Source: Spirogloea muscicola (Eukaryota > Streptophyta > Zygnematophyceae > Spirogloeales > Spirogloeaceae). From it: a stretch of DNA of 54,404 bases. Location of the stretch: positions 69,192 to 123,595 of the forward strand of contig WELB01000187.1 in the NCBI GenBank assembly GCA_009602725.1, in the 5' to 3' direction. Positions 11,716-23,689 of the stretch are shown piece after piece. Within the stretch, counting starts at the first letter, position 1. The number at the start of each line of letters is the position of its first letter. The notes beneath the pieces are model-generated. The model worked only from the letters and a program-made list of their open reading frames with translations. It searched no databases and had not been told where the DNA came from. The translations under genes and the position numbers were made by a program.

Positions 11716-13798
11716 CTAAGTGGGCAGCCCACTGTGTTGCAGCACCGGAGGGCCCGGCGGGCTCAGTGCCTGGCCCTTGGCGGATGCGCCGCTGCATGTC
11801 GTCGTGTCCCAGAGCATGCCATCGGCGGGCGGGTCGACCAGAGCTTGCCAGATGATGCCCCCAAGCTCGCTGTCCTCCTGGTCGACAAAGCCGTGTGCGG
11901 CCGTCAGGCCCCCAGAGTGCAACTGCGCAGCGATACACGTGACACTGAAGTGTGAGAACAGAGCTCCAGAAGCCAAAGTTGCATCAGATACAAGCACCCG
12001 GCTAAGAGTCCAGCTGAGAGAGCCACTCTCAATCAAGAGGGCCAAGAACACGGAAGACAGCTACTTTGACGATAACTTCTCATGAAGACGAGCTTGAAAT
12101 CAGCAGGCCTGACATTGAGCATAGAAGCAAAGTAGCAAGGCCGGCAACTGGCCTGTGTCGGCAGATTGATGTGGTCTGCAGGCGAGCCCAAGGGCAGCGC
12201 CCAGAGCGAAGGCTGCTCCATGGCGGCAGCACTTGCTGAGAACGAGGTGGTGCTGCTGTGACACTGGGACTCAAAGGACAGCTTCCCATCGCCAGCGCTG
12301 CACTCGAACACGCCACAGCCACTCCGGCCGCTGCCCGTGGCGCCCTGGATGCCAGACGTGCAGCTGACCTCCGCTGCCTGCCTGTTCGCTCTCGTGTGGC
12401 TGGATGTCGACGCTTGGGGCCTCTCAAGCTCCTGAAAACCCGACAGCCGCGCAATGGCCATAAGTTGCAGGTTGTGCAACTTTCTATATTTGTTGGTTGC
12501 TTTCAACTTATGACTTTCTGACCATGCTTCGATGCATCTATGTTGCAAAGCCTGCATGACCGCTGTTGCGAGTAATATCAACAGCTGCATATTGCGGCTA
12601 AGTTGTAGACTACGGGAAGACCTCTCGTCTGGTGACCAAGCCTGGCCACAACCCGGCATCTGCGCCCATGGCCGCCTTCTGCTGCTGGAAAGCAAGGCCA
12701 GCTGTCGAGGCTGGATAGCCTGCGGGGTTCACAGAACATGCAGATCAAGTCACGGCCTCGCGTCGGGCAGGACCGCTGGCAGCTGGTACAACGACGCGGA
12801 GAGGATGCCATAGCTGCACCGTGTCAGCCGAGCACTCACTGAGCACGGCGGAGGAAGCCATGGGAGTGGCTTGCTTGGAGCTCGAGGTGCCCTGGTCAGA
12901 CCACAAGGTGGACGCGGCCCGGCGGCCGCCGCAGCCGGTCGGCGGCCACAGGGCCATCGCGTGCCGGCCCTGGGCCGGCGAGCCAGCCGAGGAGTGCGCG
13001 CACGTCGTTATGGCGCTCTTGGACGCTCCGACAGCGCCGTCGTCCTTGTCCAAGCTGTCATCCGAGTCGTCGTCGCCACTGGAGACGCCCTCCTCGCTGA
13101 GCGCGCCGCGCCTCGGGCACAGCAGCAGGAGCTGGCGCTCCTGGCCATCGAGGCCGTACCCATAGCTCGCGACGCGCCGCAGGACAGGGCGGTCGAGCAG
13201 CAGGCCCGTCTGGCCAAAGTCGGCGCTCGGTGACCGCAGCATGCCGCTGGTCAGGCCGACGTCCATGGTCACGATCGGCGACAGGTTGTCCACCAGCGAG
13301 TCGCCGGCGGCGCTGTCGGCCTCCTCCTCGGCTGCCTCTTCCCCCGGCCACAGGCGGGAGACCGCTGCGTGCGTCCGCGTGGCCGCCGAGCGCTTGCGGG
13401 AGGACGCCGCTGCCGTCGGCCGGACGCCTGCGACCGCAAGACCAGCGAGGGCGACTCAACACCACCGAGACAGCATCCGTACGAGCCCATGACCATCGAC
13501 CAGGAGCACTGGCACCTCGGCAAGTTTTGAGCGTAGGCGCTGCCGCAGCAGTGTGAGCGGAGGGGCGCAGCGGTAGCTAGAGCCAGTGTCGGTTACTCCA
13601 AGGCCGTCCTAGCGGAGATGGAGTCGCCTGACCTGCCGAGTGCCGGGCCTCGGGCTTGACAGCGCCGAGGCGGCTCTCAGACGAGGCCCGCACCATGGCC
13701 GGCTTCGGCGCCGCCGCCGGCTCCACGCCCTCCGCCCGCAGCGCGGTGCCGGCGGCGCCGGCCTTGCCGTGCAGCCGCTTCTTGCTCGGCGGCGAGGC
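11716..13798 (-). CDS. Uncertain gene, Ser-rich nuclear-type protein, 5' end in gap
   Basis: I do not recognise this protein and the model is incomplete. A 5' exon emerges from the gap at 13798 and carries a basic PSKKR stretch. It ends about 13640 with GCAG then GTCAGG. The acceptor near 13435 keeps frame into a long exon containing RKR, acidic runs (SSGDDDSDDSLDKDD) and the segment LSPIVTMDVGLTSG, closing near 12745. A further long open frame (about 12720 to 12080) is Ser/Thr-rich. A last open segment with VDQEDSELGGIIWQ ends at the stop at 11716. Basic clusters plus acidic and serine-rich low complexity suggest a nuclear protein. The joins between the downstream parts are not resolved. Confidence 0.35.
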
Positions 13799-14173
13799 NN
13801 NNNNNNNNNNNNNNNNNNNNNNNNNNNNNNNNNNNNNNNNNNNNNNNNNNNNNNNNNNNNNNNNNNNNNNNNNNNNNNNNNNNNNNNNNNNNNNNNNNNN
13901 NNNNNNNNNNNNNNNNNNNNNNNNNNNNNNNNNNNNNNNNNNNNNNNNNNNNNNNNNNNNNNNNNNNNNNNNNNNNNNNNNNNNNNNNNNNNNNNNNNNN
14001 NNNNNNNNNNNNNNNNNNNNNNNNNNNNNNNNNNNNNNNNNNNNNNNNNNNNNNNNNNNNNNNNNNNNNNNNNNNNNNNNNNNNNNNNNNNNNNNNNNNN
14101 NNNNNNNNNNNNNNNNNNNNNNNNNNNNNNNNNNNNNNNNNNNNNNNNNNNNNNNNNNNNNNNNNNNNNNNNN
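13799..14173. other. Assembly gap (375 N)
   Basis: An unbroken run of N. It removes the 5' part of the minus-strand gene that emerges at 13798. Confidence 0.99.

Positions 14174-14256
<83 letters not shown>
14174..14256. repeat. Homopolymer of 83 A at a gap edge
   Basis: A pure run of A directly abuts the gap on one side and GC-rich sequence (GCGCGCGCGGCGG) on the other. It could be a retroelement or processed-copy poly(A) tail, or an artefact of assembling across a homopolymer. Its perfect purity favours a technical contribution. Confidence 0.9.
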
Positions 14257-14257
<1 letters not shown>

Positions 14258-15189
14258 CGCGCGCGGCGGGCGGGCTAGCGGGCGGCCATGGCGGCCATGG
14301 CTGCCGCCGCGCGCGAGCTCGGGGCGGGCGCCGGGCCAGCCGCGGAGATAATGCGGGTAAGGCGGCCTGATTGACCTTTAACTCGGGGCCATAACCTCCG
14401 GTTTAGAGGCCAAAGAGACTTCCATCAGGACGATGGAAGGCCCGCCCGCCGTCTCAGGGCCGTGGGCGGGGACCATCCGGGCCGGCCCCGCTGGGCCCTT
14501 AACCGGCGGTTACGAGGCAATCAGTGGCTCCGCGGGATTAAGATACTCCAGCTGCGGGCGGGGGCGGGGCCACCAAACGTGCCGGGGCCAGCGCCCCGAG
14601 GGCCAGGGAGCCGCATCAAGCGCGCCCCTGGGTAAGGGCTATGAAGGGCGGGAATTTCTCGGAGCATTAGCCCACGGAATGGCCCCACCGCCTCGAACGT
14701 GGGGGGCCCGCCCGGGGGCGCGCCCCGCGCAGCCCATTGGCTCCGCGTGTCCCGGCGTGCTCATATGTCGGCCTCCCATTGGCGGAGCTCCCTGCGCCGA
14801 CGTGGGCCGGTCGCGCCACCCACTCCCCCACCATGGAAGCTTCCCCGCCCCCCGTCCCGGCGCTGCCACTTGCCGCGGCCGCCATGGCGCCAGCTCCGCC
14901 CCCGCCGGCGGGCTCCTCCTCCGTTCCTGTGGCCTGGCCTCTCACAGCCATTGCCCTCCACTGGAGATATCGAGCACCCAGTGGCCTCTTGAGTCGCTGT
15001 GTGCTGTTCGCGCTGTCCAGTTTGGAAGCGCTGTTCCTGTTCTGGCCCCTTCGAACGTTCTTCATTCCTGTTCTGCTGGCCAATAACCGCCATCGCCATC
15101 ACTGGAAGAAGAAACGACGCTTCCAGGAGAAGGGCAGTGGCTGTGAGAGGCCAGCCCATGGCTGTGAACTAACAACTTACATTGGACGA
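14257..15189. other. GC-rich repeat region
   Basis: No gene supported. The first half is GC-rich with CpG-island character. GGGCTGGCC-type units occur near 14925-14975, and a complete inverted pair lies at about 15062-15160, where GCTGGCC with a CACTGGAAG end faces CTTCCAGG and its AGGCCAGCCC end. Long open frames here are by-products of base composition. Confidence 0.5.
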
Positions 15190-15625
15190 ACTGCTTCTCT
15201 TTTCTCCCCCGCAGCTGCAGCAGCTTCTCTGGCTACCCACGAAGCGATCACCTCCTACCAGCCGCAATTGACACCTTTGGCTGCATGGCTCCTCAATCTC
15301 ATACCCCTACTTGAGAACATTGCAAGTCTAGAATATGCCCGTGGTGAGGATTTGCTTCCAGCCGAGATGCGCATGCCAGCAGCCTATTTGTCGTTTATGC
15401 GACGGTCGTGTGTCAGCCTGTTTGCAGCGCCCTCAGGCTCATGCGTTGCGCCAGAAAGCTGGTCGAGCTTTAGCTGGTGACACAAGGGCTTGCCGTCTGG
15501 TATTCGGGCATCAGTTAGCGACCTCTACGTGCTGACCGGTGTGACTGAGCGGGTCAGCTTGCAGCAGGTGATGTGCATCTGTTAATGTGCTTGCCTTTGT
15601 GCTTGGCCACTCAGGCCCTCCATCA
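15190..15625 (+). mobile_element. LINE ORF C-terminus and 3' tail
   Basis: A broken frame encodes MRMPAAYLSFMRR followed, after a shift, by VSACLQRPQAHALRQKAGRAL. The second motif matches CLQRAQAHALHQKAGRAL on the minus strand at 24568-24795. This basic, Ala/Gln-rich ending recurs at every LINE end in the window. Downstream comes the shared 3' tail (GACTGAGCGGGTCAG, GTGCTTGGCCACTCAGGCCC). The element is 5'-truncated and dead. Confidence 0.7.
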
Positions 15626-16560
15626 CTCAGTACACACTCGATTTCCTGCGCCTTTCCCCCCTCACCGTACACGCCGCAGGCGCCTGCCTCCCATCTCCCA
15701 GCTGACTGAACCAGCTCTCACGGCCGCTACCGCGGCCTCCCTCGCCCCTCTCCTAATTATCTCTCCAGCTTGCGGTAGCTCCCAACCGAGTCCGTCGTCG
15801 CAGCCGCTCCATAACCCGATGCGGGCCCCTTGTTGGACTGGCAATGCTTACCACTTTCTCGTCCATTCTTCTCCAGCTGGGCCCCCACAGCACTGCATCT
15901 CTCCAAGAGCCCCGCTCCCCTCTCATGGATCAAATGGCGTTGCCACAAGTCGCACACCACATGGGCATGATGGGCTCGTCGACTCTCTCCAGACTCTTGC
16001 CATGGTTTTCCTCCTTATCATGTTCCCTGGCTCTTAAGTCTCATACCTCTCTTTGGGCTCTGCCAGTCACCGGCCCAATGCGTACCACAGGAGAAAGGTC
16101 GCACACTACAGGCTGAGAGCCTCAGCCAAAGCAAATGCTAGGAGATGCCAGACTTGGGAGGCCGGCGCGAGCAAGCCAGCTCCCCCAAGCAGTCATGTAA
16201 GTCCACTGCATCTATGAGTGGACCCCTGCCGCACAGTTTTACAATGCAGCTGGCAACATGCCAACCAGGCTGCTGAAGGGTGTGCAGGCATCCTCGATTC
16301 GCCACAATAAACTAGTCGGACCATGGCATTTTGGGATTGAAGGTAACCCACCAGATGAGCACGAGGTTGGCAACATGGAAGGACCACGTGGGAGGGGCTC
16401 CGAGCATGAATTGCTGCCAGCGTCAGCAAGCAAGCAGGGGGGTCAGCACTGATGTCGCCCCTAAGCATTATCCAATAGCCACCCGGAATGCCAAAAATGG
16501 TACTTGTTGTCCAAGCGCTGAGGCCTGACAGTACCAATCAACTCCATGACCCATCACTTA
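15626..16560. other. Intergenic, no recognisable gene
   Basis: Both strands have short open frames, but none shows known motifs and none could be chained into a gene. Composition is moderate in GC and unlike the neighbouring GC-rich exons. Confidence 0.4.
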
Positions 16561-16728
16561 CATACTTGCATATATGCCATACTAGCTGCCAGCGTAAGCA
16601 GCTCCTGACTACGCTTTAATTGTTGCAACCCACGGCTTTCCTGTGGCCTGGAAGCGAAGAACTCTGCAGAGTGCTGTCGGCGCATTGATCTCAAATTTGG
16701 CGCGCCTGCGGAGGCAGCGGCAGCTTGC

Positions 16729-17216
16729 CTGGTGCTTGCGGAGCTGCCGCACGTAGGCGGTGCGCTCCTGCTCGGACAGGAACTCATGCTCCTCGGGCCG
16801 CTTGAGGCCCTTGGCCAGCGTGGCCGCCGGCGGGCGGTGGAAGGGCATCTTGTTGGCCCACGACGTCTTGGGCTGCCCGAGCCGCTGCACGCCGCTCAGC
16901 CACGCCCCTGGGCGCCGCCGCCTCAGCTTGTTTCAGTCTCTCAGCAGCTTCTTGATCACGTTCTTCTGCATCTTCGCTTAAATTGTCTCGCTGCGATTGC
17001 CTGAAGCCGCCATTAATGGCGACGGCAAGCGGCACTGCTGTTGTGAGGCAAGAAGGATGACCCGGCGGCCAAGGCCAGCGATGGCCCGCTAGCTCATCTG
17101 GGCGCCCAGCAAAGCGCCCGCCAGGACCCCTCGGCCTGCTCACCAGCGCTCCGCACGGCCGCCTGGACGTCCGCCAGCTCCACCAGCGGCAGCCGCGCGC
17201 CGGCGCCGGGCTCCAT
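16729..17216 (-). CDS. Small unknown gene, first two exons
   Basis: Not recognised. A start ATG in a GCCGCCATGG context opens exon 1 (17144-17216), which begins MEPGAGARLPLVELADVQ. Exon 2 (16729-16907) joins in phase and contains KTSWANKMPFHRPP and EEHEFLSEQERTAYVRQL, a charged helical stretch. Exon 2 ends CAG followed by GCAAGC, so a GC donor is likely. A possible later exon with an open frame and a GTATGT donor lies near 16563-16673, but its phase does not fit the simplest join, so the 3' end is unresolved. Alternatively exon 2 reads through to a stop near 16609. Confidence 0.4.
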
Positions 17217-18296
17217 GGCGGTGCCGCCGCCGCCGGCGGCGGTGGCGGAGGTGGCAGCCTCCTCTCAGCCACCAGCACGCCGCCGCTACCCGCTGCGGCA
17301 GCCGCCAGCGCCACGCCTGGATCCTTGCACCGCCGCTGAAGGGCGTCGCAACGGCGGGCTACCTGGTTGCGCCTGGCCCTCGCCGGCGACGGCAGCGGCG
17401 GCGGCACTGCTCATGGATGCCCAACCTGGATGTAAGCCCTGGAGCCAGGAGTCCATGCATCCCTTTGACCCCCCTTGTTTGTGCTCACCCGTGGGTACTA
17501 ATGTCATCTTAGGTACATTAGATTAGGTCTCCGTATTATGTAGCATTGTTTAGTCTGCACTCGACTCTGCCTGAACAATGTATTGGCTTGAATTGGCCTC
17601 CCTTTCAATTCATGCGCCCCGCGCGTCTTCTCTCTCTTTGACCAGTCTTTTCCGTATGCCATCCGGGCTAGCCTGGCCTTCACAGCATAGCCTTAACTGG
17701 ACAGGCAGCTTCATTCCACTTCGGGCTGGCCTCCAGGCCTCTTCTTCACAGAGCAGTGAGCACGTCCAACTACATCCATACAAAGAACTCCCCTATCCAA
17801 GCTGCTGGGTTGTCAGTTGAGCAGGCCCTGTGGAGGCCTAGCCTTGCTTTACTCTTCTCATCCCCCATGCAGAGCTTGCCACAGGCTAGCATGCCTAAGT
17901 GCGCCGCCGAAGAATCTGTTTGCATCTAGTCAGATCCTGCAGCCGCACTCTGGACCTTACTCTCCCTGTGCCTTGTCAAGTCATTCTGAAACTCGAGCAA
18001 CAAGCCAGCAGCGTCTTCCCAATGCCTCCAAAAGATTGACATGTTATGCATGACCAAGCACACTTGCTGATGCTGACTGAGGCTTTTTCAAAGCGCCTGT
18101 GTGATGCCTGCACCCTCTCCAGAGCCCCATCATGTGTAGTCCTCTATAATGAAAGAATACTCTAACTCTCTGGTGACTCACACCACAATACTGACATGAG
18201 GGTGTGACTGGGAGCTGTGCACTATCCTAAAAGCTAATGCACATCTTGCAGCACCTCCTTGGTCTCCCAAAGTTTGTGGCTGCAGAAGTGGTGGCC
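17217..18296. other. Intergenic with dispersed repeats
   Basis: Contains a clean copy of the conserved motif (17583-17640, TTGAATTGGCCTCCCTTTCA) and a degenerate GGGCTGGCC-type unit near 17670-17735. The rest has no gene I can support. No TGTAA was found downstream of the sterol reductase stop on its strand within about 500 nt. Confidence 0.4.
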
Positions 18297-21200
18297 CTAC
18301 ACCTCAAGAAGAGGCTTATCTGCTTCTCCAAAGGTCACCTCCCGCACCTGCAGCCACGTGGAGAAGACTTATGGAGGATACTCACAGAATTCAGAGAAGC
18401 AATGGAGAACTTCACCATACACTTCCAACTGCTCAATAATCTGCTTCCTAAAATTCCTGCAAGCCACCTATGTCAGTAGAAAGGGGGAATAGGAATACCT
18501 TCTGCTCCTCTTGGAGGACCTCAGCTTCGGTCTTTTTGCCCTTTTTTGACTTATAGTAGATGCCCATGAATGTGCCGACAGCGTTGTATTTTTCCCGGCA
18601 GGTAGCATAGAGCTGAATATTGAACATCCGCCAGAAATCGCGCTCGGTGAGCTCTGTCACTGCATATAGGGCCTGCATCCCAAATCACAGCATGTAAGGA
18701 CAATGCAGTCATGGACTATGACCATAGGCAACCAAGTGTGGAGAGTGAGTTTCACAAGTACACTAGAATAGTGCGCCCTGTCCATGCAAGGCACGTAATG
18801 TACCTGGAAGGAATGAGAGTCAATGAGGAACTGCTCCATTCGGTCTACTGCGGCACAGCCATCATACTCTTCCCCTCTCAAGACGGGTCCTGGGGCATAA
18901 TAAACCCCGATGTCTGTCCACATTTGTGCGTACTTCGTATCCCCCTGTCTGTTGTGCTTCTCAAAGTCTGGCTCGGGACCAATAAGTCCCCTTATAGGTG
19001 TTTTAAAGAGCCTGTGAGGGCATAGCCATATGGGATAGACCTGCAAATTGCCAACATGGAACGCTTGAGCAGGTAAGACACGCATGCTGGTTAGCACTGC
19101 ATTCAGAGCAGCTCTTGCTCTGAATGCAGTGCTCTGAATGCAGCTTGCACGCTGCTCCCTTAAATCAGAGCTACAATTCCAATGTGTCTCTATGGCCCTC
19201 ATGATTTCACTATGAATCTGTTAGAACTTCTACAAGACGAGCATATGCAGGTGCTATTGACATATCTTGCATGCATAAGGACATCTTGAGACCTAATGTA
19301 CATAACCTCCACCAATTGCTGCTGAGCTGTTTCTTACCTCATATTCACGGTCACAGAACTCAAGTGCATCAGCAATTTTGTAAATGGGAACCAGTAGATC
19401 TTGGCACATATGACGCTCATGGTAGTAATTCCTGATGGCCTCTCCCTGAAACATTGCCGATGTATCACATGTAACTCAACAAGCATATTAGCAAGCCCTT
19501 GATGTACATAATCAGTAATCTTAATGTACAATCAATCATTCGTTTTTCAGGAGCCAGGTAAGCTGTCCCTGATGAATGGGTAAGAGCTGTATAACATCTT
19601 CAAGTATAGTTCTAGCTAAAGTTTGAAACATCGACGAGCTGATGCTCGTCTTCAGCCTTGTCTTCATGCTTGTCACTGGAGTCTGCATATGTCAATGTCC
19701 TCAGCGTGCATTATGTGTACCTGCGTGAGCTTGAGAAAGGAGACCTTGGGAGGCATCATCCACCCAAGAAAGAAGCGGAAGAGGAAGTTGTCACCCATAG
19801 GCAAGATCAACTTGCCCTCCCAGTATAAGGACCTGCAGGACACTCTTGTTGGTCAGGCATGAAGCCCTTGTTGCTCTTCTGGTGCTTGGAGGACGTGAGA
19901 ACAACTTAACCCACAGACTGGACAAAGACCAAGGTGCACTCAGGCATCTGAATGATCAAGCTTACAGTGCACAGTTTAAGGTGCAAGTTCTTGTAAGTCA
20001 TGCAGCAGCATGCTGGATAAGTGACCTGCTCAGCAACTAAAGCATGCTGAGGCTCAGCGCTTTTGAGGTTGAAGTGCACATGATGGATAGGCTAAGACTA
20101 ATTGCACTGGGCTGAAACTATTTGCACCTGGTATGGCGATGGTAATACTGCCGTGTAGGTATATACTCAACAAATTCCCCTTTCTGCGAGTCCCATGGGT
20201 CCCATGAGCCAATTCCAGGCGGCAAAGCTAAGCAATGTTAAGATTTGAATTCCCTCATAGTAGCACACGTGCATACAAGTCATCATGGAATCACATGATC
20301 GAGCAGTAGCAAAACCAAGACAAATAGTATGTGCTACCTTGAGCGCCGTGGCGGCATGCTGATAAAACCATGGCTTCCACCACCATCCGCAACTGTTGAC
20401 CTTGTTACCCCTCTGCTTGGCCTCGGCTGTGCTTGCGTATCTGCCTGTCATCATCACCCCTTCAGTGGCCGTGTAGATCATGCCCTCCACAAAGTCAGGA
20501 ACCTGCGCAGGTGGTACCCAAAATGATGACCTGCATCAATTCATAGACACGAGAGATTGGAACCCAGAAGTAAAATGTTCCAATCTAGAGCATCTTCTTT
20601 TGGCAGGCAGAAGCAGGGCAGAGACTTCTGCTGTCAACAGCATCGAGGATCACTTGCTACAAGTAAGTGCAACCTGCAACTGAGACACGCATGCTTGCCT
20701 TGGACGGGTTGTCCTGGTCCCTGTCTCGGGGACAGAATGAATCTATGTAGGCCTGCGACATTTCTCGCAGACTGCCCCTCACAGGTGTGTAGGTCAGCTT
20801 CATGTAAGGACTGACACTGATCATCTTGATCTCTGCAGCAACCAGAAAGCCCAGAGTCCCCTGTCATTGTGATGAAGATGGACAAAGTTAGAACAGAGTG
20901 ATGAATGTTGGACAACAATGTAGTAATCAAACACTTCAACAGCAGCATACTACACATTCTTTGCTGGGATGCTTAAAGTCAGGCCATGAATAAGAATAAG
21001 ACCAACACCTGCGACCATGGGATGGCGTAGAAAAGATCGGCGAACTCATTGTCCTTGGTAGCTCGCACAAGTCTTCCATCCGCTAGAACTATCTCATAGG
21101 CGATAACGGTGTCTGAAATAACAACCACACGTGCAGGAAATGTTGGCACGTGGACATCCAGTCACAATCTTTTGAATTGCCCAGAGCTTCACGTGGTCTG

Positions 21201-22743
21201 CATGCAAGCTGTCACCTGTGAATAAGCCATAGATGTGTGAGCTCCCCTCAATGCCATAGCCATTGATCAAGCCCCCGACGGTCAAATCATCAAGTTCTGC
21301 AATGGCAACCGGCAATAGATAGGTTAAGCAGCATGAAGCAGCAAGGTCACGAGCCTCAATGTATGACCAATGGGCATCAAAGATATCATTCAACCACTAA
21401 GTGATACTTAGTACTTATGACATGAGGCCCCCAAGAGTACAATAAAATCTTCTTATTGAGGTGGGGCTTGGCTCAGACCGTACCTGGGACAACTGCCAGA
21501 GCGCATCCGAGGGGCACTGTCACCTTGCTGAGCTGTCCCATGCTCACCAACGGCTCGACCCGTGCAACCAGGTTGACGGTGTCCACATCCAGAATCTGTA
21601 AACCAGCAGGTTACATTAATTTGCATGCACGTTCAAGGCCACACATGAGGAGACAGGGTCAACCTCATCAGTAATGCATATGCATGGAACAAGGAGACTC
21701 TTGTGCAGCAGCGTGGCAATAGCTGAGCAACTCCCAGCAAAGGCTGCTTGATGTTTGCAAATGCCTGCACCTTGGCAGCCTCTGCCAGAGCTCAGCATGC
21801 ACCTCGGCCTTTGAGTGCCACATGCAGCACTGGCACAATAGGCTCACCTGGCAGAAGTCGTTAAGGTCCACCTCAAAGCGGCGGGCACGTTTGTAGTCGG
21901 AGTTTCGCATGGCAACAGCAAGCCAGGGCTTCCTGGCGCTGCAGACAAGGCCGTCCTTCTTCGGATCTCGCTGCCTCAACCGCTTGATGACCTTCTCCAC
22001 AATGACCTGTGCCCCGCAGAGTGCCACGGAGGGCTGCAAATGAGCGGTGCAGAGCCGACGATAGAGCCGAGCCCGTACTTGCCATTTCAAAGAGGTGGGG
22101 CGGTGCATAGCCAGGACAGGCGCGGTTCACCGATCAGTTTGCCTGCAGGCCTAGAGGAGCTGGACAGCGCAACGAGAGCGGCAAACAAGGTGCCAGACAG
22201 AGGTGCAGTCTACTACGGCCGCGCTTTTATTGCTCTTGTATTCAGTCCAACCCTTACTGTGTCTGATCTCCCTACGTGAGCTCCTGCAACCAGCACTCCA
22301 GACAGACTTGGCAGGCACATGACGGCGGCCAGCTCGATGCCAAATAATACGAGAATGTGGAAGCAGCTGTAAAGCAGCGGCAAGCTGACTGGAGGCTGGC
22401 AGCCAGACGACGCTGACCGTCGAGAGGTCTCCGCCGGCCCTGTGCCTGGGACGCTACGAGCTCGGGACTGAGACCTGCGACCCCTGCGATTTGAGCTGGC
22501 GGGCTGCAGCCTCGAGAAGGCGGAGGTGTTGAGGAAGGCGACCTGGTGCTCCTTCTCGCGCTGCGCGTAGGACTTGATGGACGACCGCCAGTCCCAGAAG
22601 GCCTTCCAGCACTCGAAGGCGAACGACATGGGCAGCACGACGGGGATGACGATGATCCACCGGAACTGCACCAGGAAGTCCACCCAGCCCCGCGGCTTCT
22701 TCTCGCGCAGCGGCCGCAGGAGGCCGCTGCCCGTCGGATCCAT
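18297..22743 (-). CDS. DWF1: Delta(24)-sterol reductase, DWF1/DIMINUTO type
   Basis: FAD-dependent reductase or isomerase of the sterol side-chain double bond at C-24, acting in phytosterol synthesis at the endoplasmic reticulum. The 13-exon, 573-residue model is 22543-22743, 21848-22006, 21484-21595, 21216-21296, 21009-21112, 20699-20860, 20338-20502, 20128-20183, 19721-19832, 19338-19445, 18804-19040, 18499-18672, 18297-18347. Residues 20-45 ([20 protein letters not shown]) are the plant-type membrane anchor. [18 protein letters not shown], from residue 158, is the hallmark of the FAD-binding PCMH domain. The C-terminal FWRMF...KSKKGKKTE region matches the plant calmodulin-binding segment. 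Intron 6 uses a GC donor. The last 17-codon exon is phase-compatible but does not resemble the usual plant ending, so the true C-terminus is uncertain. Family length is about 560. Confidence 0.93.
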
Positions 22744-23149
22744 GGCGCCCGCTCGGCGCGGCGGCGGCTGCGGCGGCGGCGGCGGCGGCGGCGGCGGGGG
22801 GCGAGCTGGCCTGGTCTGCCCGGGCGTGGCAGCTGCTTCCCGCCGGGCAGTCTGCCCGTCGTCCGATGGCGACTATAACGGGGGCCGCGATCCTCGCCAG
22901 CTGAGAGGCGTTCGATCCGCCCCAATCGACGGCGCTGGAGCGGTACGGCTCTCGGCAAGCCCCTCGCTAGTTGGGGTCATAATGGGCTGTCCGATGAAGC
23001 AATCGAGCGGCTGCGGAGAAGGGAGCCTCTCCAGAAATCGCCGCCGCCCGCAGCCCTCTCGGAGCGGTGGGTTGTGGCGCGCCGGTCGGGGCCCGGGGAC
23101 GGTGACGGAACGCGAATTGCCGTCGGACGGGACGGCGTGTTGAGAAGGG
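22744..23149. other. GC-rich 5' flank of DWF1
   Basis: Contains a GGC/GCG trinucleotide run (about 22759-22800), typical of a 5' leader or promoter of a GC-rich alga gene. The long minus-strand open frame across it runs out of frame with DWF1 and is a composition artefact. No defined promoter motif was seen. Confidence 0.4.
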
Positions 23150-23520
23150 CTATCCGTGGAGTCTCAAAGCAAGGACTTTGATGCAAGCCAATGGTCTTTG
23201 GTCTTTGGCAGTTGGTTGATGGTAGTCTTGAACAGCCTGTGGACACATCGCCAATATGGCGGAGTATGGACAACCAGGCTAGGGCAGTGATTGCTCTCAA
23301 CTTAGAACAAGAACATAGTGAACTGCATCATATTGAGCTCTTGAACACTGCGAAAGCTTCTTGGGATAGGCTCGTGGAGCTCTACCAGCCTAGCTAATGA
23401 GGTTTCTCTTCAGAAGACTACTTGGGCTGCGGATGAGAAAGGGAGCCTCCTTACTGACCCATGTAGATGCTATGAAAGGTCTAGAAAATCAACTTGCCGT
23501 CATAGGCAGTCCAGATAAAC
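23150..23520 (+). mobile_element. Ty1/copia gag fragment, left arm of inverted pair
   Basis: Encodes a copia-type gag (UBN2) segment: LVDGSLEQPVDTSPIW, then ARAVIALNLEQ, ASWDRLVELYQ, a stop and frameshift, then GASLLTHVDAM and NQLAVIGSP. These are the usual gag blocks before a zinc knuckle. Integrase, reverse transcriptase and LTRs are absent. It faces a second copy at 23690-24184 in the opposite orientation. Confidence 0.8.
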
Positions 23521-23689
23521 ACATGTCCTCATACTAGCCGTCTAGCTTTCCTCCTCCTTTCGCTTAGTCTCTTCCAATAAAAGCCTGGATATGACTTGTG
23601 AGAGCGAAGGAGCTGGTTCTCTCGATTGAAAGAAGGTCACTACCAGCTCACAGGAAGGAAGCAAGCTAGACAGCAAATACGAGGCCATG

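Noticed and set aside
13640-14351. Two open frames running through the N gap and the poly(A) run, ending in polylysine
   Set aside because: They consist mainly of unknown residues and translated AAA repeats, so they carry no evidence of a gene.
22272-22958. 228-codon Arg-rich minus-strand frame over DWF1 exon 1
   Set aside because: It is out of frame with the clearly conserved DWF1 N-terminus and reflects GC-rich codon shadowing.
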